A stretch of 64,000 bases of DNA from positions 1,212,055 to 1,276,054 of the forward strand of contig CBDHHC010000024.1 in assembly GCA_965263345.1 (NCBI GenBank), in the 5' to 3' direction. Shown here in pieces: positions 1 to 9,084 of this stretch. The notes below the pieces were generated by a model. That model had not been told where the DNA came from. It worked only from the letters and a program-made list of their open reading frames with translations, and did no database searches. Numbering within the stretch: position 1 is the first letter of the stretch; every line of letters starts with the position of its first letter. The DNA comes from CBDHHC01 sp965263345 (GTDB lineage Bacteria > Pseudomonadota > Alphaproteobacteria > Rhizobiales > CBDHHC01). A program made the translations under genes and the position numbers.

Positions 1-375
1 ATTATGGAAATTCAAAGTGGACATCGTGTACATTGGATTCAATATATTTTTGTAGGATTAGCTTTAATCATATTCTATCTAGTTCTATTAGGAACTTCTG
101 AGCATATTGGCTTTGAATTAGCTTATGCTTGCTCCTCATTAGCAACAAGCATTTTGATCGGTTCGTATGCTGCAAGTGCTTTGAAATCGCGCATTCGTGG
201 TTTCAGTTTATTTGCGATAATGGCTGTGATATACGCGTTGTTATATCTATTGTTACGGGTGGAAGATTATGCAATGCTCATTGGATCTATTGCCGCATTC
301 ACCCTACTCGCAATTGTAATGTTTACGACAAGGAATATTGATTGGTCTGCTTCCAAGGCAAAAACTGAAACATAA
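1..375 (+). CDS. creD: CreD family inner membrane protein, C-terminal part
   Basis: The gene runs in from the left edge, so only the last ~124 codons are visible and the start is not in the window. The fragment reads as four hydrophobic segments, with the HWIQY and SEHIGFELAYA stretches and a C-terminal TRNIDW motif that are typical of the CreD end. CreD is an inner membrane protein linked in enterobacteria to the CreBC regulon and envelope integrity; its biochemical role is not settled. No creB/creC partner is visible because the upstream side is cut off. Family identity rests on motif resemblance read by eye. Confidence 0.8.
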   Translation: MMEIQSGHRVHWIQYIFVGLALIIFYLVLLGTSEHIGFELAYACSSLATSILIGSYAASALKSRIRGFSLFAIMAVIYALLYLLLRVEDYAMLIGSIAAFTLLAIVMFTTRNIDWSASKAKTET

Positions 376-420
376 TTTATAAATATATAACATACACTTA
401 GAAAGAAGAAACCCAATTAT

Positions 421-444
421 GGAGCGTTTACATTAAATCGCTCC
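421..444 (+). terminator. hairpin after creD, possible terminator
   Basis: GGAGCG (421-426) can pair with CGCTCC (439-444) around a 12-base loop, 46 bases after the creD stop. There is no T-tract after it, so intrinsic termination is only a suggestion. Confidence 0.3.
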
Positions 445-560
445 TATACTTACTAAAAGTTAAATATAAACATTGCCTAGTTTATAAAAATACTTGACGT
501 TACATATATGAAGCGTATTACGTGCATCAGAAACAATAAATTCGAACGGATGCGCACAAG

Positions 561-1808
561 ATGACAAATGCATTTTCTCTCCCAAAAGAACAAATATCTA
601 TTCTCCTTTTGGAAGGCATCTCACAGACTGCCATAAACACTCTAAAAAATGCTGGTTACACGAATATAATTCATCATAAAACAGCATTAAGTCCTGAACA
701 GCTCAAAGAGGAACTAAAAGGTGTCAGGATGCTAGGGATTCGCTCAAGAACAAAAATTACACCAGACATCTTAGAAAATGCAGATAGATTAGTAGCAATA
801 GGTTGCTTCTCTGTTGGAACAAATCAAGTTAATCTGAATGCTGCCACAACTTATGGCATTCCAGTTTTTAATGCACCATTTTCAAATACCCGTAGTGTTG
901 CTGAATTAACAATTGCGGAAATTGTGATGTTATTTCGTCGAATTTTTCCAAAATCAAGCGGTGCACACACAGGAAAATGGGAAAAATCAGCCGTAAATTC
1001 GAATGAAGTCAGAGGAAAAACTTTAGGCATTATCGGATATGGCAACATTGGTTCACAGCTTGCTGTTTTAGCTGAAGCCATGGGTATGACCGTGCGCTAT
1101 TTTGATATAACAGACAAATTGAAACACGGTAATGTAGAACCTTCTGAAGACCTAAAAACGCTACTTGCAACATCTGATGTGATAAGCATGCATGTCCCTG
1201 AGACAGAACAAACTAAGAATATGATGGGCGAAAAAGAAATTCGCGCAATGAAACCCGGCAGTTTTCTGATTAACAATGCAAGAGGAACAATTATTGATTT
1301 AGAAGCTCTTGCCAGTGCACTAAAAGATGGTCATTTACGTGGTGCAGCAATTGATGTCTTTCCTGTAGAACCTTCATCAAACGATGAACCATTTGAAAAT
1401 ATTCTCCAAGGTTTGGATAATGTCATCCTGACACCTCATATAGGGGGGTCTACAAAAGAAGCCCAAGAACACATTGGAAGTGAAGTTGCTAGAAAATTTA
1501 TTGAATATTCCGATGTCGGCTCTACGACCGGAGCTGTTAATTTCCCACAAGTACAACTGCCTATGGCACCAACCGTGACGAGGTTTATTCACATCCATCA
1601 AAATTTGCCAGGCGTGCTTAAAAGGGTAAATGACATTTTCAGCAATAGGCACATCAATATCTCAGCCCAATATCTCCAAACTTATGGAGACATTGGTTAT
1701 GTCGTTCTAGATGCCCAAGGTAAAGTTGAGAATAGTTCGGATGTAATCAACGAACTGAGAACCACAGAAGGAACGATAAGGTCACGTATCGTTAACGGAC
1801 CTAACTAA
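561..1808 (+). CDS. serA: D-3-phosphoglycerate dehydrogenase
   Basis: Catalyses the first step of serine synthesis, NAD-dependent oxidation of 3-phosphoglycerate. At 415 residues it matches the E. coli-type SerA, which has a substrate domain, a nucleotide-binding domain and one C-terminal ACT domain. Visible motifs are the Rossmann GYGNIG near residue 157, the catalytic Arg in NNARGTI, Glu in VFPVEP and His in TPHIGGS. The last ~70 residues (from about FIHIHQNLPG) form the ACT domain that normally binds serine for feedback inhibition. It stands alone, with a TTGACG promoter-like hexamer at 494-499. Identification is secure. Confidence 0.96.
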   Translation: MTNAFSLPKEQISILLLEGISQTAINTLKNAGYTNIIHHKTALSPEQLKEELKGVRMLGIRSRTKITPDILENADRLVAIGCFSVGTNQVNLNAATTYGIPVFNAPFSNTRSVAELTIAEIVMLFRRIFPKSSGAHTGKWEKSAVNSNEVRGKTLGIIGYGNIGSQLAVLAEAMGMTVRYFDITDKLKHGNVEPSEDLKTLLATSDVISMHVPETEQTKNMMGEKEIRAMKPGSFLINNARGTIIDLEALASALKDGHLRGAAIDVFPVEPSSNDEPFENILQGLDNVILTPHIGGSTKEAQEHIGSEVARKFIEYSDVGSTTGAVNFPQVQLPMAPTVTRFIHIHQNLPGVLKRVNDIFSNRHINISAQYLQTYGDIGYVVLDAQGKVENSSDVINELRTTEGTIRSRIVNGPN

Positions 1809-1904
1809 AAAATAAGGATGATGCTTGGTCATAAATATGACGTAACCTATATGTGTCTCCAAAGTGCAAAAATTGTATCAATAATAAAAAGATAGGGCGT
1901 CAAA

Positions 1905-2111
1905 ATGCAAGGTATAGGATCATAACTAGTTCTTTTAGGGTTAGGCTCAATTGCTTTTAAGCTTTTCGACTTAGGTTTTGAATTTATTTTACTTCAATGG
2001 ATCGATAATTTGGGACCAGAAATTGACTGGGAGATCCGCGGCGGAGCAATTGTTCTAAGCATTATTCTGTGGATATTCGGAAGCTCATCAGCGTCTGAGG
2101 GCATAACATAA
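1905..2111 (+). pseudogene. small membrane protein gene with in-frame stop at codon 7
   Basis: ATG at 1905 opens a frame reading MQGIGS, then TAA (1923-1925), then an unbroken 61-codon frame ending at TAA 2109-2111. The downstream part encodes LVLLGLGSIAFKLFDLGFEF, an acidic linker with WIDNLGPEIDW and a second hydrophobic segment, IRGGAIVLSIILWIFG. This is the layout of short two-helix membrane proteins common in alphaproteobacteria. No plausible start follows the stop, so the intact protein would need the stop removed. It is either a recent nonsense mutation or a sequence error. No function is known to me. Confidence 0.6.
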
Positions 2112-2208
2112 TCAAATAGCATCCAATGAATATGTAAACTTATTGAACACTGTCGATTGGGTCAATTCATAAGTTCTAATTTAAATCTAATTATAATTGA
2201 CTATTGCA

Positions 2209-2230
2209 TATTTCAATAATTTTTGAAATA
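2209..2230 (+). promoter_or_regulatory. inverted repeat, probable ArsR operator
   Basis: TATTTCAA (2209-2216) and TTGAAATA (2223-2230) form a perfect 8-base inverted repeat with a 6-base spacer. It ends 8 bases before the arsR start codon. Dimeric ArsR/SmtB repressors bind such AT-rich dyads overlapping their own promoters, so autoregulation is the simplest reading. Binding itself is inferred. Confidence 0.6.
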
Positions 2231-2238
2231 TTGAAAGA

Positions 2239-2598
2239 ATGAATAATGAAAATGCAGTAAGAGCACTAACAGCGCTCGCACAAATTCATCGTTTAGGAAT
2301 TTTCAAACTACTCATTCGTCAGGGCCCCTCCGGACTGACAGCTGGTGAAATTTCGACACAAATGAATATAAGCGCAACAAGTGCATCCTTTCACCTAAAA
2401 GAACTCGTTAGAGCAGGATTAATCTTCGCCACAAGAGACGGACGTTTCTTGCGTTATGCAACCCATGTGGATGGAATGCGCGAGTTACTCACTTTCTTGA
2501 CAGAAGACTGTTGTCAAGGAAGACCAGAAATATGTGGTCAATCATTTAGCTCATCAGATGAATTTTGTAAGACTAGGGAGATATTAAAAGATGACTGA
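2239..2598 (+). CDS. arsR: ArsR family metalloid-responsive repressor
   Basis: A 119-residue winged-helix protein. The helix-turn-helix is visible as GEISTQMNISATSASFHLKE, followed by a wing around ATRDGRFLRYATH. The cysteine-rich tail has adjacent Cys in TEDCCQG, a further Cys in PEICGQ and one in DEFCKT. In alphaproteobacterial ArsR proteins such C-terminal cysteines bind As(III), though I cannot assign the ligand set here. Its 3' end overlaps arsC by 8 bases, so the two are translationally coupled. It probably represses its own operon through the dyad immediately upstream. Confidence 0.92.
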   Translation: MNNENAVRALTALAQIHRLGIFKLLIRQGPSGLTAGEISTQMNISATSASFHLKELVRAGLIFATRDGRFLRYATHVDGMRELLTFLTEDCCQGRPEICGQSFSSSDEFCKTREILKDD

Positions 2599-3109
2599 CA
2601 AAATTTTTAACGTTTTATTTTTATGCACTCATAATTCTGCACGTTCGATTATCTCAGAATGTATTTTGAATAGTCTTGGACAAGGACGCTTTAAGGCATA
2701 CAGTGCTGGTAGCCAACCATCAGGACAAGTTCACCCTTATGCGATAGAATTACTACAAAAACTTAATTACAGTACTGGAGATCTTCGATCTAAATCATGG
2801 GATGAGTTTTCTGGTTCACAGGCACCCAATTTAGATTTTGTTTTTACTGTTTGTGATAATGCAGCAAACGAAACATGTCCATATTGGGTGGGACAACCAA
2901 TGACAGCTCACTGGGGCGTACCAGATCCATCAAGTGTACAAGGTTCAGAAAGTGAGAAACGTTTAGCATTTGCTGAAACCCATCGTATGATGTATCAACG
3001 TATTAGTATTTTCACAAACTTGCCTCTAATATCTCTGGATAGATTAAGTCTGCAAGAACATCTGGAAAAAATTGGCTCAGTGAAAGAACCCGAAGACGCA
3101 ACAACCTAA
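2591..3109 (+). CDS. arsC: arsenate reductase, thioredoxin-coupled LMW-phosphatase type
   Basis: Reduces As(V) to As(III). The 172-residue protein begins with the phosphatase-like P-loop CTHNSARS (Cys12 region, C-X5-R-S). It also carries the pair of redox cysteines in VCDNAANETCPYW that relay the disulfide to thioredoxin in this family. The PDPS sequence near residue 117 supplies the Asp-Pro general acid motif. The start overlaps the end of arsR, and an aquaporin follows, so product arsenite probably leaves by the channel. No ArsB or Acr3 pump is seen in this operon. Confidence 0.93.
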   Translation: MTDKIFNVLFLCTHNSARSIISECILNSLGQGRFKAYSAGSQPSGQVHPYAIELLQKLNYSTGDLRSKSWDEFSGSQAPNLDFVFTVCDNAANETCPYWVGQPMTAHWGVPDPSSVQGSESEKRLAFAETHRMMYQRISIFTNLPLISLDRLSLQEHLEKIGSVKEPEDATT

Positions 3110-3133
3110 TATTATTTTTTTGAGGTAATAATA

Positions 3134-3811
3134 ATGAATAATATAACCCTCTCACAAAAACTGTTAGCAGAATTTTTAGGAACTGCTTTCTTACTAGCCA
3201 CCGTTGTAGGATCAGGCATTATGGCTGAGAATCTTGCTGGTGGCAATGTTGCCATTGCCCTCTTAGGGAATACGATCCCAACTGGAGCAATCTTAGTTGT
3301 ACTTATTACCATGCTTGGACCGATATCCGGCGCTCATTTTAATCCAGCAGTTACTATGGTATTTTGGTTATCTAAGGACCTAGATAGCAAAACTGCAATC
3401 AGTTATATTATTTCTCAAATTATTGCAGGAGTTGTCGGTGTCTATGCCGCTCATCTAATGTTTGATGAAACTCTATTTCAACTCTCAGAAAAAGTTCGAA
3501 CAGGACCATCACAATGGTTTGCTGAATTTATTGCAACCTTTGGACTCCTAGTGACAATCCTATTAACAATTAGAGCACAAGCTTCAGCAGTACCAATGGC
3601 CGTTGGCCTGTATATTACCGCAGCATATTGGTTCACTGCTTCGACATCTTTTGCTAATCCTGCAGTAACTATTGCAAGAAGTTTTTCTGATACATTCGCA
3701 GGAATTCGTATAATTGACATGCCTTGGTTCATCATTGCACAACTCTTGGGGGCAATATTTGCCTTAGCAATTTATAAATGCCTGTATCCAAAAACAGATA
3801 GTAATAATTAA
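3134..3811 (+). CDS. aqpS: aquaglyceroporin-type channel in ars operon (AqpS-like)
   Basis: A 225-residue MIP family channel with six membrane segments. The two pore motifs are visible as HFNPAVT near residue 66 and FANPAVTIARS near residue 173. The Arg after the second NPA fits the aromatic/arginine selectivity filter. In Sinorhizobium meliloti AqpS, encoded between arsR and arsC, conducts arsenite out of the cell in place of an efflux pump, and the same gene company here supports that role. It follows arsC by 24 bases. Specificity for arsenite rather than glycerol or water is inferred from context. Confidence 0.9.
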   Translation: MNNITLSQKLLAEFLGTAFLLATVVGSGIMAENLAGGNVAIALLGNTIPTGAILVVLITMLGPISGAHFNPAVTMVFWLSKDLDSKTAISYIISQIIAGVVGVYAAHLMFDETLFQLSEKVRTGPSQWFAEFIATFGLLVTILLTIRAQASAVPMAVGLYITAAYWFTASTSFANPAVTIARSFSDTFAGIRIIDMPWFIIAQLLGAIFALAIYKCLYPKTDSNN

Positions 3812-3852
3812 ATTACAAAGGCTGTTAAAAGAAAATTATGGGGAATAGAGAA

Positions 3853-4683
3853 CTAAGCTTCATATACCCCATAACGATGAAGTCCAGCACCATTATGCTT
3901 CAACCAAGCCTCAGCTTGGTCCATATCAGGTAATGTTTTTCTTACAAGTTTCCAAAACTCTGGTCCATGATTCATTTCCGCTAAATGAGCCACCTCATGA
4001 GCAGCGACATAATCAAGCACATAATGAGGAGCGAGTATTAGTCTCCATGAAAAGGAGAGGTTCCCCCCGCTTGTGCAGGACCCCCAACGGCTTTTTGGAT
4101 CTCTTACAGAAATACGCTTAGGCACAAGGTTTAAAAAGTTTGCGTGATACTCAACTCTGTCCTCTATATCTTTCCTGGCTTGGCTTTTAAGCCAGTCGAG
4201 AAGACGTCTTGGGGCATGCTCAGTATCACCGGAGACATATAATTTTGGCGCTTCAACACACGAGACAGAATTCAATTGAGTGTCAACGAAAACAACTCCA
4301 TAACCTCTTTTTCTCTTCACAAAACAAATTTGATGATTGATGCCTCGGAATGGAATTAAGGCACCATCTGCAAAAGAAATAAATTCAGGTAAACTACTTA
4401 TTTGAGACTTTAACCAGCCAGTATGTTTCTTTAAAAAACGTAATGCTTCTTCATCATCACAATGTTTAGGAAGTGTTAAAGTAAACTCCCTGCTACTTTC
4501 ACGTAATCTCAAAGTAAGACGCCGCGCACGTGGATGGCGCTTCACAACGATAGGGGCATCAAGGTCATCTAAATAAAAAACCTGTTTCGAGTTATCAGGA
4601 AATTGTAGAAAATCTCTAACACCCTGCAATATCATCTGAGTAATAGATCCTATTTCATAAAAAATGCAAATGCCACGAATCAT
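3853..4683 (-). CDS. YgjP-like (M48-related) metallopeptidase domain protein
   Basis: The zinc site is visible as HEVAHLAEMNHGPEFW near residue 230: an HExxH pair with a third His eight residues later (HEVAH...NHGPEFW), typical of the YgjP/SprT-like WLM group. Upstream is a conserved DPKSRWGSC-like segment (RDPKSRWGSCTSGG). No signal peptide or membrane helix is clear, so it is probably cytoplasmic. The start is uncertain: the first ~16 residues look atypical and the Met at residue 17 (MILQGV) would give a normal beginning. Substrate unknown. It is convergent with the ars operon. Confidence 0.85.
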   Translation of the reverse strand: MIRGICIFYEIGSITQMILQGVRDFLQFPDNSKQVFYLDDLDAPIVVKRHPRARRLTLRLRESSREFTLTLPKHCDDEEALRFLKKHTGWLKSQISSLPEFISFADGALIPFRGINHQICFVKRKRGYGVVFVDTQLNSVSCVEAPKLYVSGDTEHAPRRLLDWLKSQARKDIEDRVEYHANFLNLVPKRISVRDPKSRWGSCTSGGNLSFSWRLILAPHYVLDYVAAHEVAHLAEMNHGPEFWKLVRKTLPDMDQAEAWLKHNGAGLHRYGVYEA

Positions 4684-4729
4684 GAAATAGGATTTATACT
4701 ACAAAATATTCTCAAAACATAACTGCAAT

Positions 4730-6007
4730 TTAATAAAGCGACCTTGGGACATCACCCGTGGCTTTATTCTCATTATGATGTTCTTCAATAAAACGGGTCA
4801 TCATAGGAGCGATTTCTTTTCGAAAACGAGAACCATTAAAAATACCGTAATGCCCGACACCCTTTTGCTCATAGTGTTTCTTTTTCTCATTTGGAATATG
4901 AGTACATAAACTATGCGCAGCCTGACATTGCCCAAGACCACAGATATCGTCTTTTTCTCCCTCAATGGTAAGTAATGCAACATTTTCAATTGCATGAGGC
5001 TCAATTAATTCATGCCGATGTTTCATCTCTCCCTTAGCAAGGGTATGACGGATAAAAACATTATCAATTGTTTGTAAATAAAACTCTGCTGTCAAATCCA
5101 TTACTGCAAGATATTCATCATAAAAGAGCCTATGCCTATCTGCAGAGTCTCCATCACCTTTAATCAGATTCCAGAATAAATCCTCGTGTGCCGAAACATG
5201 GCGATCAAGATTCATTGTCATAAATCCAGTTAATTGTAAAAAGCCAGGATAAACCATACGCCCTGCTCCAGGGTTTGGCCATGGCACAGTAGTAATCACA
5301 TTACGTTCAAACCAATCTACACCATTTTGTTCTGCTAAATTATTGACCGCGGTTTGATTAATACGGGTATCAATTGGTGCTCCCATCAAAATCATAGAAT
5401 GTGGAACATTCGTATTCTGATTAGCTTCCATCAAAGAAACAGCAGATAAAATAGGAACCGAAGGTTGGCAGACACCCAGAACATGAACATCACCCTCAAA
5501 TAACTCAAATATTTCAATCATGTAATCAATGTAATCATCTAAATCAAAATGACCATTCTTGAGTGATACATTGCGAGCATCTTGCCAATCTGTGATATAA
5601 ACATTATGGTATGGGAGCATGTCCGTAACAGTTCCCCTCAATAATGTTGCATGATGACCAGAAACAGGTGCAACAATCAGAAGTTTAGTATCTTTACATA
5701 CCACATCTTCTGGCTGGTCCTTTTTAAAATTCAAAACACGGCAAAAATCTCGTTCCCACACAACGTCTTCAAAAACCCCAATAGTTTTATTAGAAACAGG
5801 ACTATACGTCTCGTATATACCAAATTCAGGTTTACTGTATCGTCGTGTAGTTCTTTCAAAAACCTCGCAAGCTGCTGCCGCAGTACGACCAAGAGTTGTT
5901 TGAGAAAAGGGATTAAAAGGATTGTCAAAAATAAATTTACATGAATCAGCTGCAGCCCTTGCAGGACTAATGGCAGCATGACCAAACTCATACCAGTGGT
6001 ATAACAT
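4730..6007 (-). CDS. phaZ: intracellular poly(3-hydroxybutyrate) depolymerase
   Basis: A 425-residue alpha/beta hydrolase of the intracellular PHB depolymerase family. It opens with the family hallmark MLYHWYEFGHAAISPARA and carries the cysteine-nucleophile box GVCQPSVP near residue 178, in place of the serine lipase box. The C-terminal GVGHYGIFNG supplies the catalytic His. It mobilises stored polyhydroxybutyrate granules. No PHA synthase or phasin is in the window, so it is a lone member of the pathway here. Length and motifs fit the family well. Confidence 0.94.
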   Translation of the reverse strand: MLYHWYEFGHAAISPARAAADSCKFIFDNPFNPFSQTTLGRTAAAACEVFERTTRRYSKPEFGIYETYSPVSNKTIGVFEDVVWERDFCRVLNFKKDQPEDVVCKDTKLLIVAPVSGHHATLLRGTVTDMLPYHNVYITDWQDARNVSLKNGHFDLDDYIDYMIEIFELFEGDVHVLGVCQPSVPILSAVSLMEANQNTNVPHSMILMGAPIDTRINQTAVNNLAEQNGVDWFERNVITTVPWPNPGAGRMVYPGFLQLTGFMTMNLDRHVSAHEDLFWNLIKGDGDSADRHRLFYDEYLAVMDLTAEFYLQTIDNVFIRHTLAKGEMKHRHELIEPHAIENVALLTIEGEKDDICGLGQCQAAHSLCTHIPNEKKKHYEQKGVGHYGIFNGSRFRKEIAPMMTRFIEEHHNENKATGDVPRSLY

Positions 6008-6143
6008 AACGCCCCCAAACTTCGCATAATAACGAAATTGAATAGTAATTATATAATACTGGTATAAATTGTTTTTTTCTCAGCATTACATGAAGTGTCC
6101 ACTAAATTCACTTTATATTATTTGCAGACCCCACAATAATACA

Positions 6144-6785
6144 TCATAAATACTTAGAAATAGTTTCTGATATTTTTTCTGGTGAAACACCATGACTAAA
6201 ATGGGTTATATAATCCCCATTTTTATCCATGAAATAGATTATTGAAGAATGATTCATCAAATATTCGAGATTACTATCTTCCACTTCAACTCTAGAATAG
6301 AAAACACGATAGGCTTTTGTAACTTTTTTGATCTGGTCTTGAGTTCCTGTTAACCCTATAATTCGTTTATGAAAATGTGGTACGTAACCTGAAAGCTGCT
6401 CTACTGTATCACGATCAGGGTCAACGGTAATAAATAAAGGTTGTACTTTATGAGCCTTATTGTTCAATAGATCCATTGCACTTGATATAACTTGGAGGTC
6501 TCCAGGACAAACATCTGGACAATAGCTATAACCAAAATAAATCAACTTAAAATACTTTTGAAAACTTTTCTCAGAAACATTCTCCCCTTTATGGGTTGTG
6601 AGCTGAAAAGGCCCACCTATCAAAGGTTTACCTTTCGTAGTTATATGAGCTGTACGCAAATCTGGAGAATAGTGAAATAATGCTAATGCTCCTCCTAAAA
6701 TGAAACATGACACAATTATCGCCAATAAAGTAAATCTCATCTTACCTCGCAGAAATTCCATATTTAATATTAAAAGAATATTCAT
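6144..6785 (-). CDS. SCO1/SenC/PrrC copper chaperone
   Basis: A thioredoxin-fold protein with one N-terminal membrane anchor (FTLLAIIVSCFILGGALALF) and the copper-binding C-X3-C motif in YCPDVCPGDL. The distal His is probably in YLMNHSSIIYFMD. Sco proteins deliver copper to the CuA site of cytochrome oxidase. It lies divergently beside regB; in Rhodobacter a Sco homologue (SenC/PrrC) sits next to the regA-regB genes too. Three in-frame ATGs are possible starts; the third (MRFTLL, at 6740) puts the anchor at the very N-terminus and may be the real one. Confidence 0.92.
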   Translation of the reverse strand: MNILLILNMEFLRGKMRFTLLAIIVSCFILGGALALFHYSPDLRTAHITTKGKPLIGGPFQLTTHKGENVSEKSFQKYFKLIYFGYSYCPDVCPGDLQVISSAMDLLNNKAHKVQPLFITVDPDRDTVEQLSGYVPHFHKRIIGLTGTQDQIKKVTKAYRVFYSRVEVEDSNLEYLMNHSSIIYFMDKNGDYITHFSHGVSPEKISETISKYL

Positions 6786-6873
6786 CTTGATTGGAATTAA
6801 AACAATTTATATAGATAAGCATAAACAACAAACATACCGACAAATAAACTAAATTTTAAGCTTAACAACAATT

Positions 6874-8199
6874 ATGTCCTCTGATCAACCCTCATCAAGA
6901 TTACGCCTCAGAACGATTATTAGACTTCGTTGGTTAGCTGTTTTTGGTCAAACGGTTACAGTCCTGTTTGTTCATTATTATTTAGGCTTTAAATTACAAT
7001 TAGAGATCTTTTTTCTGATAATTGGCTCTTCAGCAGCTTTAAATATATTTTTAAGAGCAAAATATCCTGCAACACAGCGCCTACAAGCCGATTCTGCATT
7101 TTTTATGCTCAGTTATGATTTATTGCAATTATCTATACTGCTTTATCTATCTGGAGGATTACAAAATCCCTTTATTTTCTTAATGGTTGTTCCTGTAACC
7201 ATTTCAGCTGCAACAATGCCATGGTACAATACGATTGCTCTGGGCCTTATGGCTATAATCTGTACAACCATATTATCATTCTCATTCATACCTTTACCTT
7301 GGGATATTGCCCAGCCTTTTGAATTACCAGCGTTATACAAATTTGGATTGTGGGTTTCCCTTGTATGTAGTCTTGTATTTGCTGGCATTTACTCATGGCG
7401 CATAGCAAAAGAAACACGCCAAATGTCTGATGCCTTAACTGCAACCGAAATGATACTCGCCAGAGAGCAAAAACTTTCAGCAATTGATGGTTTAGCAGCA
7501 GCAGCAGCTCATGAACTAGGAACACCCTTAGGAACAATTGCGGTCGTATCAAAAGAGTTATTAAGGGAATTCCCTTCAGACAGCCAACATTATGAAGATA
7601 TAAAACTATTAAGAACCCAAGCTTCAAGATGTAAGGAAATATTACAGACATTAACGCAAAACACAGGCAAAGCTGATGAAATGTTTGTTCGCCTTCCTCT
7701 ATCCCATTTAATAGAAGAAGTTGTTGAAGTACATCGCGTATTTGAGAAAACAATTAAAGTTTCAGCTAATCCAACCTCTAGATCTAGTGAAAAAGCAAGA
7801 ATAGAACCAATATTAGAACGCAACCCTGGCGTCTTATACGGATTAAGTAATATTGTTGAGAATGCAGTTGATTTTGCATCAACTGAGGTCATTATCGTTG
7901 CACAGTGGAACGACGAATATATAACTATCAAAATATATGATAATGGCGAAGGATTCCACCCAAGTATATTAGAACGACTGGGCGAACCATATGTGAGCAA
8001 AAGATCTAAACTAAAGTCTAGTATAGATATTGGCCCAAAAGGAGGATTGGGTCTTGGGTATTTTATTGCTAAAACATTACTTGAAAGATCTGGCGCTAAA
8101 ATACTATTATCAAATAGGAAACCTCCATATACTGGTGCTAAAGTTGAAGTAACTTGGCCCCGCGATGAGGTAGATGTAAATGAAAACACCTTGCTTTAA
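6874..8199 (+). CDS. regB: redox-sensing histidine kinase RegB/PrrB/ActS
   Basis: A 441-residue membrane sensor kinase. Six hydrophobic segments occupy the first ~170 residues and include the GGLQNPF motif near residue 95, the quinone-sensing signature of RegB. The phosphoacceptor His213 lies in AHELGTPLGT. Cys253 in SRCKEIL corresponds to the redox-active cysteine of RegB. N-box (NIVENAVDFA) and G-boxes (DNGEGF, GGLGLG) follow. RegB phosphorylates RegA under reducing conditions to control respiration, carbon and nitrogen fixation genes. A stable hairpin sits directly after the stop and regA follows 109 bases on. Confidence 0.95.
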   Translation: MSSDQPSSRLRLRTIIRLRWLAVFGQTVTVLFVHYYLGFKLQLEIFFLIIGSSAALNIFLRAKYPATQRLQADSAFFMLSYDLLQLSILLYLSGGLQNPFIFLMVVPVTISAATMPWYNTIALGLMAIICTTILSFSFIPLPWDIAQPFELPALYKFGLWVSLVCSLVFAGIYSWRIAKETRQMSDALTATEMILAREQKLSAIDGLAAAAAHELGTPLGTIAVVSKELLREFPSDSQHYEDIKLLRTQASRCKEILQTLTQNTGKADEMFVRLPLSHLIEEVVEVHRVFEKTIKVSANPTSRSSEKARIEPILERNPGVLYGLSNIVENAVDFASTEVIIVAQWNDEYITIKIYDNGEGFHPSILERLGEPYVSKRSKLKSSIDIGPKGGLGLGYFIAKTLLERSGAKILLSNRKPPYTGAKVEVTWPRDEVDVNENTLL

Positions 8200-8201
8200 G
8201 A

Positions 8202-8222
8202 AAAATACCAGCTTGGTATTTT
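8202..8222 (+). terminator. hairpin between regB and regA
   Basis: AAAATACCA (8202-8210) pairs perfectly with TGGTATTTT (8214-8222) around a 3-base loop, starting three bases after the regB stop. The 3' arm ends in four T residues. It may end part of the regB transcripts or protect their 3' ends, leaving regA to its own promoter. Confidence 0.5.
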
Positions 8223-8307
8223 CAATGCTCAGATAGCTAAGTTATAAGAAAACATGATGATATGTTACTAAAACAAAGATAAAACAATTTATGAAGTCCT
8301 CTGGAGA

Positions 8308-8871
8308 ATGACAATGGATACCACAAGCAAAGACCAACCTTTGTCTGGCAATAAAAAACTGATAATTCTTGATGATGACAAGCCCTTTTTAAATAGGTTA
8401 GGCAGGGCAATGGAATCGCGAGGCTTTGAAGTGAGCATGGCTCTTTCCATTGCAGAGGGACTTGAATTAATTCGCCAAAATCCTCCTTCATTCGCAGTAG
8501 TTGATATGCGCCTCGAAGATGGTAATGGACTAGATTTTATTGCCAAACTAAACGAAATTAAACCAGAAGCACGTGTTATTGTTCTAACAGGATACGGCAA
8601 CATAGCAACTGCAGTCACGGCAATTAAACTTGGCGCAATAGATTATCTAGCCAAGCCTGCAGATGCAGACGATGTTTACGCAGCATTGATGGCAGATCCA
8701 AACGAAAAAGCTGCACCACCAGAAAACCCAATGTCAGCAGATAGAGTACGTTGGGAGCACATTCAGAGAGTATATGAATTGTGCAACAGAAACGTATCAG
8801 AAACAGCCCGTCGTCTTAATATGCACAGAAGAACATTACAACGCATTTTAGCGAAAAGAGCACCAAGATAA
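8308..8871 (+). CDS. regA: global redox response regulator RegA/PrrA/ActR
   Basis: A 187-residue response regulator. The receiver domain has the acidic pair in ILDDDKPF, phosphoacceptor Asp66 in VVDMRLEDG and the conserved Lys in YLAKPAD. A short linker with several prolines leads to a Fis-type helix-turn-helix, NVSETARRLNMHRRTLQRIL, which is near-invariant in RegA. Start chosen at 8308 because CTGGAG lies just upstream. It is the cognate partner of the adjacent kinase. The near-perfect C-terminus makes the identification firm. Confidence 0.95.
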   Translation: MTMDTTSKDQPLSGNKKLIILDDDKPFLNRLGRAMESRGFEVSMALSIAEGLELIRQNPPSFAVVDMRLEDGNGLDFIAKLNEIKPEARVIVLTGYGNIATAVTAIKLGAIDYLAKPADADDVYAALMADPNEKAAPPENPMSADRVRWEHIQRVYELCNRNVSETARRLNMHRRTLQRILAKRAPR

Positions 8872-9084
8872 TTTTAATCTAAGCCTAAGTTCAAATGATA
8901 AACTTTTTTTGTTTTCATATTTCATCTATCATGTGTCAAATTAAAAATGAGAATGTATAAGAAAGATTTAGTAAACTTGTAAAAATTAATAACACATATC
9001 ATATCATTTAAAGTCACAGAATATGCATATTCATTAACAAGAATTCAATATACTGAAATCTATACATGGGGATGGAATATAAAA

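Noticed and set aside
6787..6800. TTGAT-TGGA-ATTAA as an FNR-type box between sco and regB
   Set aside because: One mismatch in a half-site and such AT-rich matches are common here; no support from a second copy.
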